Positions 16,618 to 25,199 of a stretch of 40,723 nt of DNA are shown here, one piece after another. The notes beneath the pieces are model-generated. The model saw nothing but the letters and a program-made list of their open reading frames with translations. It ran no database searches and was not told where the DNA came from. This DNA is from Bradyrhizobium sp. RP6 (GTDB taxonomy: Bacteria; Pseudomonadota; Alphaproteobacteria; Rhizobiales; Xanthobacteraceae). Both the position numbers and the translations under genes were made by a program. Position 1 is the stretch's first letter. Every line of letters starts with the position of its first letter. Location of the stretch: contig NZ_RQIT01000036.1 of assembly GCF_003837805.1 (NCBI RefSeq), forward strand, positions 1 to 40,723, given 5' to 3'.

Positions 16618-17652
16618 TCACGCGGCCTTCTTCTTCGCGCTGATCAGCTTGCGGTTGATCAGCACTTCGGCGATCTGGATCGCGTTGAGCGCGGCGCCCT
16701 TGCGCAGGTTATCCGACACGCACCACAGCACGAGGCCGTTCTCCACCGTCGCGTCCTCGCGGATGCGGCTGATGTAAGTCGCGTCCTCGCCGGCCGCTTC
16801 GTAAGGAGTGGCGTAGCCGCCGGGCTCCTGCTTGTCGATGACGAGACAGCCGGGCGCCTTGCGCAGGATTTCGCGGGCTTCGTCCGCGCTGATCGGGTTC
16901 TCGAACTCGATGTTGACGGCCTCAGAGTGGCCGACGAACACAGGCACGCGCACGCAGGTGGCGGAGAGCTTGATCTTGGGATCAAGGATCTTCTTGGTCT
17001 CCGCCATCATCTTCCACTCTTCCTTGGTGTAGCCGTCCTCCATGAAGACGTCGATGTGGGGGATGACGTTGAAGGCGATGCGCTTGGGGAATTTCTTCGC
17101 GACCAGCTCGTCATTGGTGTAGACGGCCTTGGTCTGCGAGAACAGTTCGTCCATCGCGTCCTTGCCGGCGCCCGACACCGATTGATAGGTCGAGACGACA
17201 ACGCGCTTGATCGTAGCCTTGTCGTGCAGCGGCTTGAGCGCGACCACGAGCTGCGCGGTCGAGCAGTTCGGATTGGCGATGATGTTCTTCTTCTTGAAGC
17301 CTTCGGTCGCGGCCGCGTTCACTTCGGGCACGATCAGCGGCACATCGGGATCCATGCGCCAGGCCGAGGAATTGTCGATCACGACCGCGCCGGCGGCGCC
17401 GATCTGCGGCGACCATTCCTTCGATACCGAACCGCCGGCCGACATCAGGCAAATGTCGACGTCGGAGAAGTCGTAGTGCTCAAGCGCTTTGACCTTCAGG
17501 GTGCGGTCGCCATAGGACACCTCGACGCCGACGCTGCGGCGCGAGGCCAGGGCTACGACCTCGTCCGCGGGAAATTTGCGCTCATCCAGGATGTTGAGCA
17601 TTTCCCGTCCGACATTGCCGGTCGCGCCGACGACTGCGACTTTGTAACCCAT
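16618..17652 (-). CDS. asd: Aspartate-semialdehyde dehydrogenase
   Basis: NADPH-dependent reduction of aspartyl phosphate to aspartate semialdehyde, the branch point for lysine/diaminopimelate, threonine and methionine. It has 344 residues. The nucleotide-binding VVGATGNVGREML is at the N-terminus; the nucleophile is Cys130 (NPNCST) and the acid/base is His242 (VGHSEAV). RMDPDVPLIVPEVN is also typical. The start is ATG 17652. It converges with the carbonic anhydrase gene and is divergent from the 264-residue membrane protein gene. A loose association of asd with leuB is common in bacteria. Confidence 0.97.
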   Translation of the reverse strand: MGYKVAVVGATGNVGREMLNILDERKFPADEVVALASRRSVGVEVSYGDRTLKVKALEHYDFSDVDICLMSAGGSVSKEWSPQIGAAGAVVIDNSSAWRMDPDVPLIVPEVNAAATEGFKKKNIIANPNCSTAQLVVALKPLHDKATIKRVVVSTYQSVSGAGKDAMDELFSQTKAVYTNDELVAKKFPKRIAFNVIPHIDVFMEDGYTKEEWKMMAETKKILDPKIKLSATCVRVPVFVGHSEAVNIEFENPISADEAREILRKAPGCLVIDKQEPGGYATPYEAAGEDATYISRIREDATVENGLVLWCVSDNLRKGAALNAIQIAEVLINRKLISAKKKAA

Positions 17653-17768
17653 CGTTCACTCTCCGATGAAAAAGCCCGTTCCTGAAGCTGACGCTTAAAC
17701 AGGAAGAGCAGCGCTTCTATGCGAGAACCGGCCTCAAGACAACGTTGGACCATGCCTGAAGGCCGTGG

Positions 17769-18563
17769 ATGCAGTCGCCTGAGGCCAGCACGGCCGTTAG
17801 CCCTACCCGGACCGCCATCCAGCTGGCGCTGCTGGCCTTCGCCGACGAGGTCGTCGGCACGCTGGCGCGCCTGATCGCCTATGTGGGGACGCTCGCGCTG
17901 TTTGCCATGCTCGCCCTCGCGGCGCTGGGCCAGCTGCCCGACCTGCGCAACAACGAGCCGGCCGGGAAACCGGGCTGGAGCGTGGCCGGCCGTTCGCACC
18001 CGGCCTTCGCCGTCAGCCGACCCGATTCCTCCGAGAAAACAGCCTCTTACACCATCCTCCGGCACCCCGAAGGCGGCCGCAGGGACGTGCTGCGCTGGAC
18101 CGATGACGCGGGCAAGCCCGTGGCCGAGCTCGAAATCTACCGCCAAGGCGCCGAATTCGACGTGACACGTCCGGCGACCGCGGACCTCGCCGCCCAGATG
18201 GGTTTGGGCGCGGCCACCGCGCTCGAGCAGGCCGGCCTGATCGGTACCAAATTCGGCCCGGTCGCCCTGTTCCGGCCAACCGGCACAGCGGAAGGCGCGC
18301 AGGGGTGCCTCGGCTACCTCAAGCGCAGTGAGGAGCCGGCGCTCCAGATCTCCGGCTTTTCCTGCCGGGGCGACAGCCTGCCCGCCCGGCGCGCGGCGAT
18401 CGCCTGCACGCTGAACCGGCTGACGCTGCTGGCCTCGGGCAACGAGCCTAGGCTGGCGGAATTGTTCGCCCATGCCGAGCTGAAGCGCGGCGGCTGCGAT
18501 CCCGCGGGCTCGGTGGACTGGCTGCTCGGCGCCGCGAACGCGCAATTGCGCGGAGCGCTTTGA
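17769..18563 (+). CDS. Single-pass membrane protein of unknown function
   Basis: A 264-residue protein. After a short N-terminal helix there is one clear transmembrane segment at about residues 36-55 (LIAYVGTLALFAMLALAALG), so the large C-terminal part is probably periplasmic. That part has four cysteines in a Gly/Ala-rich setting (GCLGYLKR, FSCRGDSLP, IACTLNRL, RGGCDPAG), suggestive of disulfides. No family is recognised by name; the sequence looks like a conserved Bradyrhizobium hypothetical. The start is ATG 17769, divergent from asd. Confidence 0.65.
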   Translation: MQSPEASTAVSPTRTAIQLALLAFADEVVGTLARLIAYVGTLALFAMLALAALGQLPDLRNNEPAGKPGWSVAGRSHPAFAVSRPDSSEKTASYTILRHPEGGRRDVLRWTDDAGKPVAELEIYRQGAEFDVTRPATADLAAQMGLGAATALEQAGLIGTKFGPVALFRPTGTAEGAQGCLGYLKRSEEPALQISGFSCRGDSLPARRAAIACTLNRLTLLASGNEPRLAELFAHAELKRGGCDPAGSVDWLLGAANAQLRGAL

Positions 18564-18719
18564 TCGGCATCAAGCTCAAGTGGCTGGTTTGCATGCAACT
18601 TTTGCCGATGCGCACGATTATTCCCCGCTGGTGTGACCCAATTGACCTAGTTGCGATCACCCCCGCCGGGCTAGTATGCGGTGAAATCGACTGGCGGCCT
18701 GCCGCCTGAAGGGGACGTG

Positions 18720-19106
18720 ATGAGCTCGAAATTTTCTGCCGCGAACAAACTGGCGACATTGCTTGCGGCGGGCGCCGCAATTGCCATCGCGTTCGCGACC
18801 CCGGCCTCGGCCGACACCAGGACCAAGCAGCGCTATGACGATCGCGGCCGGCCCATCTACGGCCCGAGCGGCCCCAACGCGGTCTATCAGCAGGGCCGCA
18901 CCCGCATCTATGTAAGCAAGCGCTCCTGGCTGGACGGCGGCACCGAGGTCAATCCGGGCGACCGCAAGTTCACCGACTACGCCTTCCCGCCGGCCGTGGG
19001 CTATCCGTCGTTCGCCCGCGAGAACCTCAACCGCCCGATCGACCGGCAGCCGCTCTCGCCGCCGCAGGACGTCGGCGGCTATCCGCAGAATTTCCCGCTG
19101 TATTGA
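18720..19106 (+). CDS. Small exported protein, unknown function
   Basis: A 128-residue protein from ATG 18720, with aagggga as ribosome binding site. The signal peptide (NKLATLLAAGAAIAIAFA, cleavage after ASA) leads into a mature domain with KQRYDDRGRPIYGPSGPN, YVSKRSWLDGGTEVNPGDRK and the end PQNFPLY. It is likely periplasmic. I know this as a hypothetical protein type in rhizobia, without function. It is monocistronic, with a strong terminator 20 bases downstream. Confidence 0.75.
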   Translation: MSSKFSAANKLATLLAAGAAIAIAFATPASADTRTKQRYDDRGRPIYGPSGPNAVYQQGRTRIYVSKRSWLDGGTEVNPGDRKFTDYAFPPAVGYPSFARENLNRPIDRQPLSPPQDVGGYPQNFPLY

Positions 19107-19125
19107 GCGGACGTCTCGACGAATC

Positions 19126-19156
19126 AAAAGGCCGGGCGAGAGCCCGGCCTTTTTTG
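19126..19156 (+). terminator. Rho-independent terminator
   Basis: The stem aaaaggccgggc / gcccggcctttt with a four-base loop is followed by T residues. It terminates the small exported protein gene. Confidence 0.9.
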
Positions 19157-19168
19157 TTTCTCTCGCAC

Positions 19169-19210
19169 CGTCATTCCGGGGCGATGCGCAGCATCGAACC
19201 CGGAATGACG
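19169..19210. repeat. Short palindromic repeat, cgtcattccgg type
   Basis: The arms cgtcattccgg (19169-19179) and ccggaatgacg (19200-19210) are perfect and enclose gatgc-gca-gcatc. They are identical to the inner arms of the element at 8588-8707. It ends 8 bases from the leuB stop and may terminate leuB on the minus strand. Confidence 0.8.
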
Positions 19211-19218
19211 GCTTATGA

Positions 19219-20331
19219 TTACGCGTGCAGCTTCTGCAATTCCTTCAGGATCGCTTCGCCCATCTGCGTGGTGGAGGCCGCCGTGGTGCCTTCCGACTTG
19301 ATGTCGGCGGTGCGCAGACCGCTGGCGAGCACGGCGGCGATGGCCTGGTCGACCTTGTCGGCGAGATCGCCCATGTCGAAGGAATAGCGCAGCGCCATGC
19401 CGAAGGACGAGATCATCGCGATCGGATTGGCGAGGCCCTTGCCTGCGATATCAGGGGCCGAGCCGTGCACGGGCTCGTACAGCGCCTTGCGCTTCCTGGT
19501 CTTGACGTCGACCTCGCCGAGCGAAGCAGACGGCAGCATGCCGAGCGATCCGGTCAGCATCGCCGCGATGTCGGAGAGCATGTCGCCGAACAGATTGTCG
19601 GTCACGATGACGTCGAACTGCTTCGGCCACTTCACCAGCATCATGCCGCCGGAATCGGCGAGCTGATGCTCGAGCGTGACGTCGGGATATTCGCGCTTGT
19701 GGACCTCCGTCATGACCTCGTTCCAGAGCACGCCCGACTTCATGACGTTGCGCTTCTCCATTGAGGTCACCTTGTTCTTGCGCTTCCTGGCAAGCTCGAA
19801 GGCGACGCGCCCGATGCGCTCGATCTCATAGGTGTCGTAGATCTGGGTATCGATGGCGCGCTTCTGGCCGTTGCCGAGATCGGTGATGGTCTTGGGCTCG
19901 CCGAAATAGACGCCGCCGGTGAGCTCGCGCACGATCATGATGTCGAGCCCCTCGACCGCCTCGCGCTTCAGGCTCGAAGCATCCGCCAGCGCCGGGTAGC
20001 ACACGGCGGGACGCAGGTTGGCGAACAGGGCGAGATCCTTGCGCAGGCGGAGCAGACCGGCTTCGGGGCGCACCTCGTACGGAACCGCATCCCATTTCGG
20101 GCCGCCGACCGCGCCGAAGATCACGGCGTCGGCGTCTTTCGCCTTGGCCATGTCGCCCTCGGAGATCGACACCTTGTGGGCGTCATAGGCGGAGCCGCCG
20201 ACGAGGCCGGTGTCGGTTTCGAACTTGGCGATCCCGGCCGCATTGAGCCAGTCGATCAGCCGCTTCACCTCGCCCATCACCTCCGGGCCGATACCGTCGC
20301 CGGGAAGCAGCAGCAGTTTGTGGGTCGCCAT
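19219..20331 (-). CDS. leuB: 3-isopropylmalate dehydrogenase
   Basis: NAD-dependent oxidative decarboxylation of 3-isopropylmalate to 2-ketoisocaproate, the third committed step of leucine synthesis. It has 370 residues. LLLPGDGIGPEV at the N-terminus, the RELTGGVYFGEP loop that defines IPMDH, VTSMEKRNVM (catalytic Lys), the metal-site VTDNLFGDMLSDIAAM, and EPVHGSAPDIAGKGLANP are all present. The start is ATG 20331. It is on the opposite strand from leuC and leuD. Confidence 0.97.
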   Translation of the reverse strand: MATHKLLLLPGDGIGPEVMGEVKRLIDWLNAAGIAKFETDTGLVGGSAYDAHKVSISEGDMAKAKDADAVIFGAVGGPKWDAVPYEVRPEAGLLRLRKDLALFANLRPAVCYPALADASSLKREAVEGLDIMIVRELTGGVYFGEPKTITDLGNGQKRAIDTQIYDTYEIERIGRVAFELARKRKNKVTSMEKRNVMKSGVLWNEVMTEVHKREYPDVTLEHQLADSGGMMLVKWPKQFDVIVTDNLFGDMLSDIAAMLTGSLGMLPSASLGEVDVKTRKRKALYEPVHGSAPDIAGKGLANPIAMISSFGMALRYSFDMGDLADKVDQAIAAVLASGLRTADIKSEGTTAASTTQMGEAILKELQKLHA

Positions 20332-20352
20332 CGTCGTGTCCTCAGTTTATCT

Positions 20353-20425
20353 CGTCATTGCCGGGCTTGACCCGGCAATCCAGCTTTCTTGAAAGATGGA
20401 TGCCCGGATCAGGCCCGGGCATGAC
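20353..20425. repeat. Palindromic repeat, gtcattgccgggcttgacc type
   Basis: The element starts with cgtcattgccgggcttgacc and ends with cccgggcatgac. It has two internal stems (tgccggg/cccggca, tgcccgg/cccgggca) and is about 73 bp, in the leuB upstream region. The motif ggatgga/gatccggg and the ends match 32093-32200, between sdhA and sdhB. Confidence 0.75.
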
Positions 20426-20549
20426 AAGCGGGGTTGAATTTCGGCCGGAGTGCTAGAGCGGCGTTGCGCGCTTGGCAAGACACCATTGCCGGGGTGCGGC
20501 TGTGCAAGGCGGGCGGGGCCTGCCACACTGCGCGCGCCGGAGTGACCCC

Positions 20550-21749
20550 TTGCACGCGCCTGACCGTCCCCCGAACCCGCATCCCGCGCGGCTGATCCTG
20601 ACCCTGTCGCTTGCGGCGACGGTCGGGCTCGGCATCGGCCGCTTTGCCTATGCGCTGGTGCTGCCCGACATGCGGGAGGACCTCGGCTGGTCATACTCGG
20701 CGGCCGGATTCATGAATACCATCAACGCGGTCGGCTATCTCGTCGGCGCGCTTCTCGCGTCCCGCCTGATTCGGCGCGTCGGCTGGGCGGCGGCCATCCG
20801 CGGCGGAACCTTCGCCTGCGTCGCCGCGCTCGCCACTTGCGCCCTGACGGGAAATTTCGTCGCGCTGAGTCTCGCGCGTCTCGTGCTGGGTCTTGGTGCC
20901 GCAGCCGGCTTCGTCGCCGGCGGCGCACTGGCCGCCATCATCGCGCAGTCGCAGCCCGCGCGAGCCAATTTCCTGCTCAGCCTGTTCTACGCCGGGCCCG
21001 GCATCGGCATTCTCTCCTCCGGGCTGATCGCCCCGTTCACGCTGCAATATTTCGGGCCGGGCTCGTGGTGGATCGTGTGGTGGGCGCTGACGCTGCTATC
21101 GGTCGCGATGACGATCCCGCTGTTCCTGATCCGCATCGAGAGCAGCGTCCGCTTCTCGGAAGGCGGTCCCGGCTCGTTCGCGATCCTGCCGGTGCTGGTC
21201 TATCTCGCCGGCTACTTCCTGTTCGGTGCCGGCTACATCGCCTACATGACCTTCATGATCGCCTATGTTCGCGACGGCGGTGGCGGGGCCGCGGCGCAAG
21301 CGTCGTTCTGGGGCCTGATCGGTCTGTCCGCTTTCGTCACGCCCTGGGCCTGGCGCGGCGTGCTGGCGCTCGATCGCGGCGGGCTCGCCACCGCCATCAT
21401 CCTCGGCACCAATGCGCTGGGCGCAGCCTTGCCGATGCTCGGACATTCGCCGGCCTGGCTCGCGGTCTCAGCCGTCGTGTTCGGCGTCGCCTTCTTCGCC
21501 GTGGTCGGCTCGACCACTGCGTTCGTGCGCTTCAACTATCCACCCGAGGTGTGGCCGACCGCGATCGCCGCGATGACGATCTCGTTCGGCGTCGGCCAGA
21601 CGCTCGGGCCGATCGTGGTCGGCGCAATCACGGATGCGCTGGGGAGCTTGAGCTACGCGCTGAATGTCTCGGCGGCGCTATTGGCGCTCGGGGCCGTGGC
21701 GGCGTTGTGCCAACGGAAGGTGGGGCCGGCCAAACAATCGGTGCCGTAG
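20550..21749 (+). CDS. YbfB/YjiJ-type MFS transporter
   Basis: Major facilitator superfamily protein of about 399 residues, with around 12 hydrophobic segments. The first segment contains GLGIGRFAYALVLPDM, and SAAGFMNTINAVGYLVGA with RLIRRVG follows, which is the YbfB/YjiJ pattern; the second half includes FVRFNYPPEVWPTAIAAM and GVGQTLGPIVVG. The transported compound is unknown. The start is uncertain: TTG at 20550 (HAPDRPPNPHP follows) and an earlier TTG at 20472 are both possible, with no convincing ribosome binding site. It converges with the molybdo-oxidoreductase gene across a strong hairpin. Confidence 0.88.
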   Translation: MHAPDRPPNPHPARLILTLSLAATVGLGIGRFAYALVLPDMREDLGWSYSAAGFMNTINAVGYLVGALLASRLIRRVGWAAAIRGGTFACVAALATCALTGNFVALSLARLVLGLGAAAGFVAGGALAAIIAQSQPARANFLLSLFYAGPGIGILSSGLIAPFTLQYFGPGSWWIVWWALTLLSVAMTIPLFLIRIESSVRFSEGGPGSFAILPVLVYLAGYFLFGAGYIAYMTFMIAYVRDGGGGAAAQASFWGLIGLSAFVTPWAWRGVLALDRGGLATAIILGTNALGAALPMLGHSPAWLAVSAVVFGVAFFAVVGSTTAFVRFNYPPEVWPTAIAAMTISFGVGQTLGPIVVGAITDALGSLSYALNVSAALLALGAVAALCQRKVGPAKQSVP

Positions 21750-21782
21750 GGTGGGTTAGCGTCAGCGTAACCCACCCTACGG
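21744..21782. terminator. Bidirectional hairpin between convergent genes
   Basis: ccgtagggtgggtta / taacccaccctacgg is a 15-bp perfect stem with a 9-base loop (gcgtcagcg). The MFS stop codon TAG (21747-21749) lies in the left arm. This is a repeat type I recognise in Bradyrhizobium (gtagggtgggt). It probably terminates transcription from both sides, though no T-run is present. Confidence 0.75.
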
Positions 21783-21796
21783 GAGCGGAGCTCGCG

Positions 21797-22579
21797 TCAA
21801 CTCCCGCTGAACGAATTGTATCCCTGGTCTTCCCAATAGCCGCCCTTGTAGTCGTTGGTGACTTCCATCGAGACCACGTATTTCGGGTTCTTGAAGCCGA
21901 GCTTCGTCGGCACGCGGATCTTCATCGGGAAACCGTAGGCGCGCGGCAGAATCTCGCTCGCATATTTGAACGTCATCTGCGTCTGCGGGTGCAGCGCGGA
22001 GCGCATGTCGAGCGGCGAGTTGTAGCCGTCCTTGTCGGCGCACTGGAACCAGACATATTTGGCGCGGGTGTCGGCGCCGATCAGCCTGAGGAAATCCCGC
22101 AATGGCGTACCGGTCCAGCTGCCGATCGCGCTCCAGCCCTCGACGCAAATGTGGCGGGTGATCTGCGTGACCTGCGGCAGCTTGTAGAGCTCGTCCAGCG
22201 TCCAGGACTTCTTGTTGTCGACGAGACCGCGCACCTCGAGCTTCCAGTCGGCGCCGTCGATATCGGGCGCGTCGTCGAGATCGTAATAGGCGTTGAACGG
22301 AAACGGCTTCGTGATCGCGCTCTCGGGAAAGGTCGGCGCCAGCGCGTCCGGATTGAACATCCAGGCCTGCACGGCGTCGTTGAACTTCGAGACTTTGGCG
22401 AGCATGGTTTCGGCCGAGGACGAGTCGACGACGTCGCAGCCGGTGAGCAGCGTCAGCGCCCCGAGACTGGCACCGCCCGCGATGAAGCGGCGGCGGGTGA
22501 CATCGGGCATCGTCTTGAGGGAGTCCTTGATCAGCAGCCGCTTGTCGACACCGGGAATCAGGAACGAGCGCTTTGCCAT
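21797..22579 (-). CDS. MsrP/YedY-like molybdopterin oxidoreductase
   Basis: A 260-residue protein of the sulfite-oxidase fold. Cys145 in RHICVEGW is the expected molybdenum ligand, and the segments PFNAYYD, GTPL, and VSMEVTND match the MsrP (YedY) group. The twin-arginine motif TRRRFIAG (28-35) with the following hydrophobic stretch indicates Tat export, though it is set unusually far from the N-terminus; LLTGC at 44-48 could be a lipobox. MsrP repairs periplasmic methionine sulfoxide in proteins. The usual partner MsrQ is absent; instead a cytochrome b561-like gene lies 10 bases upstream. So I do not give the msrP name: substrate may differ. Confidence 0.85.
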   Translation of the reverse strand: MAKRSFLIPGVDKRLLIKDSLKTMPDVTRRRFIAGGASLGALTLLTGCDVVDSSSAETMLAKVSKFNDAVQAWMFNPDALAPTFPESAITKPFPFNAYYDLDDAPDIDGADWKLEVRGLVDNKKSWTLDELYKLPQVTQITRHICVEGWSAIGSWTGTPLRDFLRLIGADTRAKYVWFQCADKDGYNSPLDMRSALHPQTQMTFKYASEILPRAYGFPMKIRVPTKLGFKNPKYVVSMEVTNDYKGGYWEDQGYNSFSGS

Positions 22580-22589
22580 AGTCTCCTCC

Positions 22590-23219
22590 TCAGCGACCGA
22601 TGATCATGGCGCGCAGGCTCTTCGGCACCAGCAGCGCGAGCAGAACGTGAATGACGAGGAACGCGCAGATCGCGGCCATGCAGAAGAAGTGCACGTAGCG
22701 CGCGGTCGGGTAGTCGCCGAACAGCATCACCAGATAATAGAGCTGCACCGGCTTCCACATGCCAAGTCCGGAGAGCACGATCAGCACGCCGACCACGATG
22801 ATGCCGGCATAGAGCAGCCGCTGCACGTAATTGTAGACGGTGAGGTCGTCATGGCCGAGCTTGAAGGTCAGCACCGCCCTGACGTCGTGCAACACGCCGG
22901 ACGGCGTGATCGGCAGCAGCTTCCTGCGGAAGCGGCCGGTGACGAAGCCGGTGACGAGATAGGCGAGACCGTTGATCATCAACAACCACATCGCCGCGAA
23001 GTGCCAGAGCAGACCGCCGCCGAGCCAGCCGCCGAGCGTATATTCGCGCGGGAAGCTGAAGCCGAACAGCGGCGAGGCATTGTAGATCTGCCAGCCCGAC
23101 AGAATCATCAGGATCATGGCAAGCGCGTTGACCCAGTGCATGATCCGCACCCAGGCGGGCTGGATCACTTTGGCCTTGGTAACCCTGACGTGCGCGTCGG
23201 TGACTGTGAGGCTCGCCAT
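22590..23219 (-). CDS. Cytochrome b561-like membrane protein, partner of the molybdo-oxidoreductase
   Basis: A 209-residue protein with about four hydrophobic segments. Candidate heme ligands are His28 (IMHWVN), His73 (LWHFAAM), His177 (YVHFFCM) and His191 (VIHVLL), the spacing seen in Ni-hydrogenase-type cytochrome b subunits. It probably carries electrons between the quinone pool and the Tat-exported molybdo-enzyme encoded 10 bases downstream. It is the first gene of a two-gene operon. It is not of the MsrQ ferric-reductase-like type. Confidence 0.85.
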   Translation of the reverse strand: MASLTVTDAHVRVTKAKVIQPAWVRIMHWVNALAMILMILSGWQIYNASPLFGFSFPREYTLGGWLGGGLLWHFAAMWLLMINGLAYLVTGFVTGRFRRKLLPITPSGVLHDVRAVLTFKLGHDDLTVYNYVQRLLYAGIIVVGVLIVLSGLGMWKPVQLYYLVMLFGDYPTARYVHFFCMAAICAFLVIHVLLALLVPKSLRAMIIGR

Positions 23220-23324
23220 GCTGGTTCCGTCCTGAATATCTCTGACAGCAATTATACGCCGAAGTTTCCGCTTTCGTTACGCCCTGTCCGGCATCGAATC
23301 GATACCGCGAGCTTATCGCGGTCA

Positions 23325-23355
23325 CAAAAAAGCGAGCCGGGCACCGCCGGCTCGC
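23325..23355 (-). terminator. Rho-independent terminator of the FAS1 gene
   Basis: On the minus strand, gcgagccgg / ccggctcgc with a six-base loop is followed by tttttt. It lies downstream of the FAS1 gene and upstream of the cytochrome b gene, so it separates the two transcripts. Confidence 0.85.
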
Positions 23356-23402
23356 CGTCCTCAAAGCACCCTGTTCGGGGGAAGAAACAGGATCGCGCGG
23401 TG

Positions 23403-23957
23403 TTACGTCGCCGGCATCAGCACGGTGTCGACCACATGGATCACACCGTTCGACTGGTTGACGTTGGAGATCGTCACCATCGAGGTGCCGCCCTTGGCAT
23501 CGACGATCCAGACCTTGCCGGCCTGCTTCTTCACGGTCAGTTCCTCGCCCTCGGCGGTCTTCAGTTTCTTGCCGTCGGTGAGATCGGAGGCTTCGAGCTT
23601 GCCCGGCACGACGTGATAGGTGAGAATCTTGGTCAGCGTCGCCTTGTTCTCGGGCTTGACCAGATTATCGACGGTGCCGGCCGGCAGTTTGCCGAAGGCG
23701 GCGTTGGTCGGCGCGAACACCGTGAACGGACCCTTGCTTTCCAGCGTCGGCACCAGGCCCGCCGCCTTCACCGCCGCCACCAGGGTGGTGTGATCCTTGG
23801 AGTTGACCGCATTCTGGACGATGTTCTTCGACGGGAACATCGCGGCGCCCCCGACCATGACCGTCTTATCCCCGGCGCGGACAGGGGCGACCGCGGTCGC
23901 GGTGATGGCCAGGGCGCTGAAGGCGGCAGCAGCGAGATAGGCAATGCGCTTCGACAT
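23403..23957 (-). CDS. Secreted fasciclin (FAS1) domain protein
   Basis: A 184-residue protein. The signal peptide (IAYLAAAAFSALAIT ... APVRA) is followed by a single FAS1 domain with the typical H1 box (GPFTVFAPTNAAFGKLP) and H2-like end (NVNQSNGVIHVVDTVLMP), and YHVVPGKL in between. FAS1 proteins act in cell adhesion and surface interactions; rhizobial homologues such as Nex18 are exported and linked to symbiosis. The start is ATG 23957 with gggaga upstream. It is transcribed in the same direction as the redox pair but separated by a terminator. Confidence 0.9.
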   Translation of the reverse strand: MSKRIAYLAAAAFSALAITATAVAPVRAGDKTVMVGGAAMFPSKNIVQNAVNSKDHTTLVAAVKAAGLVPTLESKGPFTVFAPTNAAFGKLPAGTVDNLVKPENKATLTKILTYHVVPGKLEASDLTDGKKLKTAEGEELTVKKQAGKVWIVDAKGGTSMVTISNVNQSNGVIHVVDTVLMPAT

Positions 23958-24351
23958 GGAGATCTCCCGATTGGATTGTAACCGGCGTGGCCGGCGTTGA
24001 GTTGGCAACAACGGTGCTTGCGACCTCTTGGCGTGAAGCAGCAGCGCCGTCGTTGGACCGAACTACGGGAGGGTTTGCGATGCGGTTTCGAAGGAAAATT
24101 CTTTGTGATGGTTGAAACTATGTGGGGGGATGTCCGTGGGGTGAGTGTGCGCCACACTCTCCGCCGTGGTCCCGGACAAGCGCAGCGAAGCGAAGCGCAG
24201 ATCCGGGATCCATAGCCGCAGGGAGTGGTTTGGCGAAGACTCGGAGTTACCCGTCGCGCACGACAATTTCTCCCTGTGGTTATGGGTCCCGGGTTCGCGA
24301 CTACGTCGCGCCCCGGAACGACGGCGGAGAATGTGGCGCGATGGGCGCGCT
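23958..24351. other. Gene-free stretch with degenerate palindromic repeat
   Basis: The 394 bases between the FAS1 and SDR genes hold no ORF I can support. 24143-24159 is a hairpin gagtgtg-cgc-cacactc. From about 24166 to 24322 a degenerate repeat runs from gtggtcccgg to ccggaacgacg, with an inner pair around gggatccatagccgcag and ctgtggttatgggtccc that resembles the repeat at the end of rimM. The first 200 bases are the FAS1 upstream region; no promoter stands out. Confidence 0.6.
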
Positions 24352-25113
24352 TCAATCCCTGTTGTTCGGCGTCTGGATGAAGCCGCGATTATGCGTCGGG
24401 CTGATCAAGAGCTCATTGATGCAGACACGCGGCGGCATGCTGGCGATGAAGGCGATGGTGCGGCCGAGATCCTCGGGTTGCAGCATCTTCGCCTGCTCTT
24501 CCTCGCTCGGCACCACCGGGCGCAACTTCAGGATCGGAGTCGCCACCTCGCCCGGCATCAGGCAACAGGCGCGCAGGCCGTTCACGCATTCGTCCATGTT
24601 GAAGGAATGGGTCAGCGCCAGCACCGCGTGCTTGGTCGTGGTGTAGGCCGGGCCCGGCATCTTCGAGACATGGCGACCGGCCCAGGACGAGACGTTGATG
24701 ATCGAGCCGTCCTGCTGCTTGCGCATCGTCGGCAGCACGGCGCGCATGCAATAGAGCACGCCATTGAGATTGATCTGGACCAGCTTGTCCCAGCCCTCCA
24801 GTTCCATGTCGTTCCAGCTCCGCTTGGGGACATTGACGCCGGCATTGTTGACGAGGAGGTCGATGCGGCCGTGCCTGGCGACGATCTGATCGGCCGCCTT
24901 CTGAGCCTCGGCCGCATTGGAGACGTCGAGCGCGATGGCCTCAGCCGCTCCGCCCGCCCCGGTGATCCTGGCAACCACGGTATCCAGGGCATCCTTGCGG
25001 CGGCCCGAGACCACCACCGTCCAGCCCTCGGCCGCCAACGCCTCGGCGCCGGCTTCCCCGATCCCGCTGCCGCCGCCCGTGACCCAGGCCACGCGTTTCC
25101 CGTTTTTTGACAT
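24352..25113 (-). CDS. SDR family NAD(P)-dependent oxidoreductase
   Basis: Classical short-chain dehydrogenase of 253 residues. Rossmann motif TGGGSGIG (12-19), NNAG (89-92), Ser142/143 and the Tyr157-x3-Lys161 catalytic pair (PAYTTTKHA) are all present, as is the LMPGEVATPI segment after the active site. Arg38-Arg39 after the second strand (SGRR) suggests NADPH preference. The substrate is unknown. The start is ATG 25113. It is divergent from the malonyl-CoA synthetase gene, 86 bases away. Confidence 0.92.
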   Translation of the reverse strand: MSKNGKRVAWVTGGGSGIGEAGAEALAAEGWTVVVSGRRKDALDTVVARITGAGGAAEAIALDVSNAAEAQKAADQIVARHGRIDLLVNNAGVNVPKRSWNDMELEGWDKLVQINLNGVLYCMRAVLPTMRKQQDGSIINVSSWAGRHVSKMPGPAYTTTKHAVLALTHSFNMDECVNGLRACCLMPGEVATPILKLRPVVPSEEEQAKMLQPEDLGRTIAFIASMPPRVCINELLISPTHNRGFIQTPNNRD

Positions 25114-25199
25114 GCAAACTGTCTCCGTTGCTTCTGCGGGGCGGTTCTTGCTAATCCAGCCCTCGGTTTTGACCGGCCTCTGCCGGCGAGGAATGTTGC

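Noticed and set aside
20837..22603. Long plus-strand frame through the MFS and molybdo-oxidoreductase genes
   Set aside because: It crosses the strong hairpin and both convergent genes in non-coding frames and has no motif.
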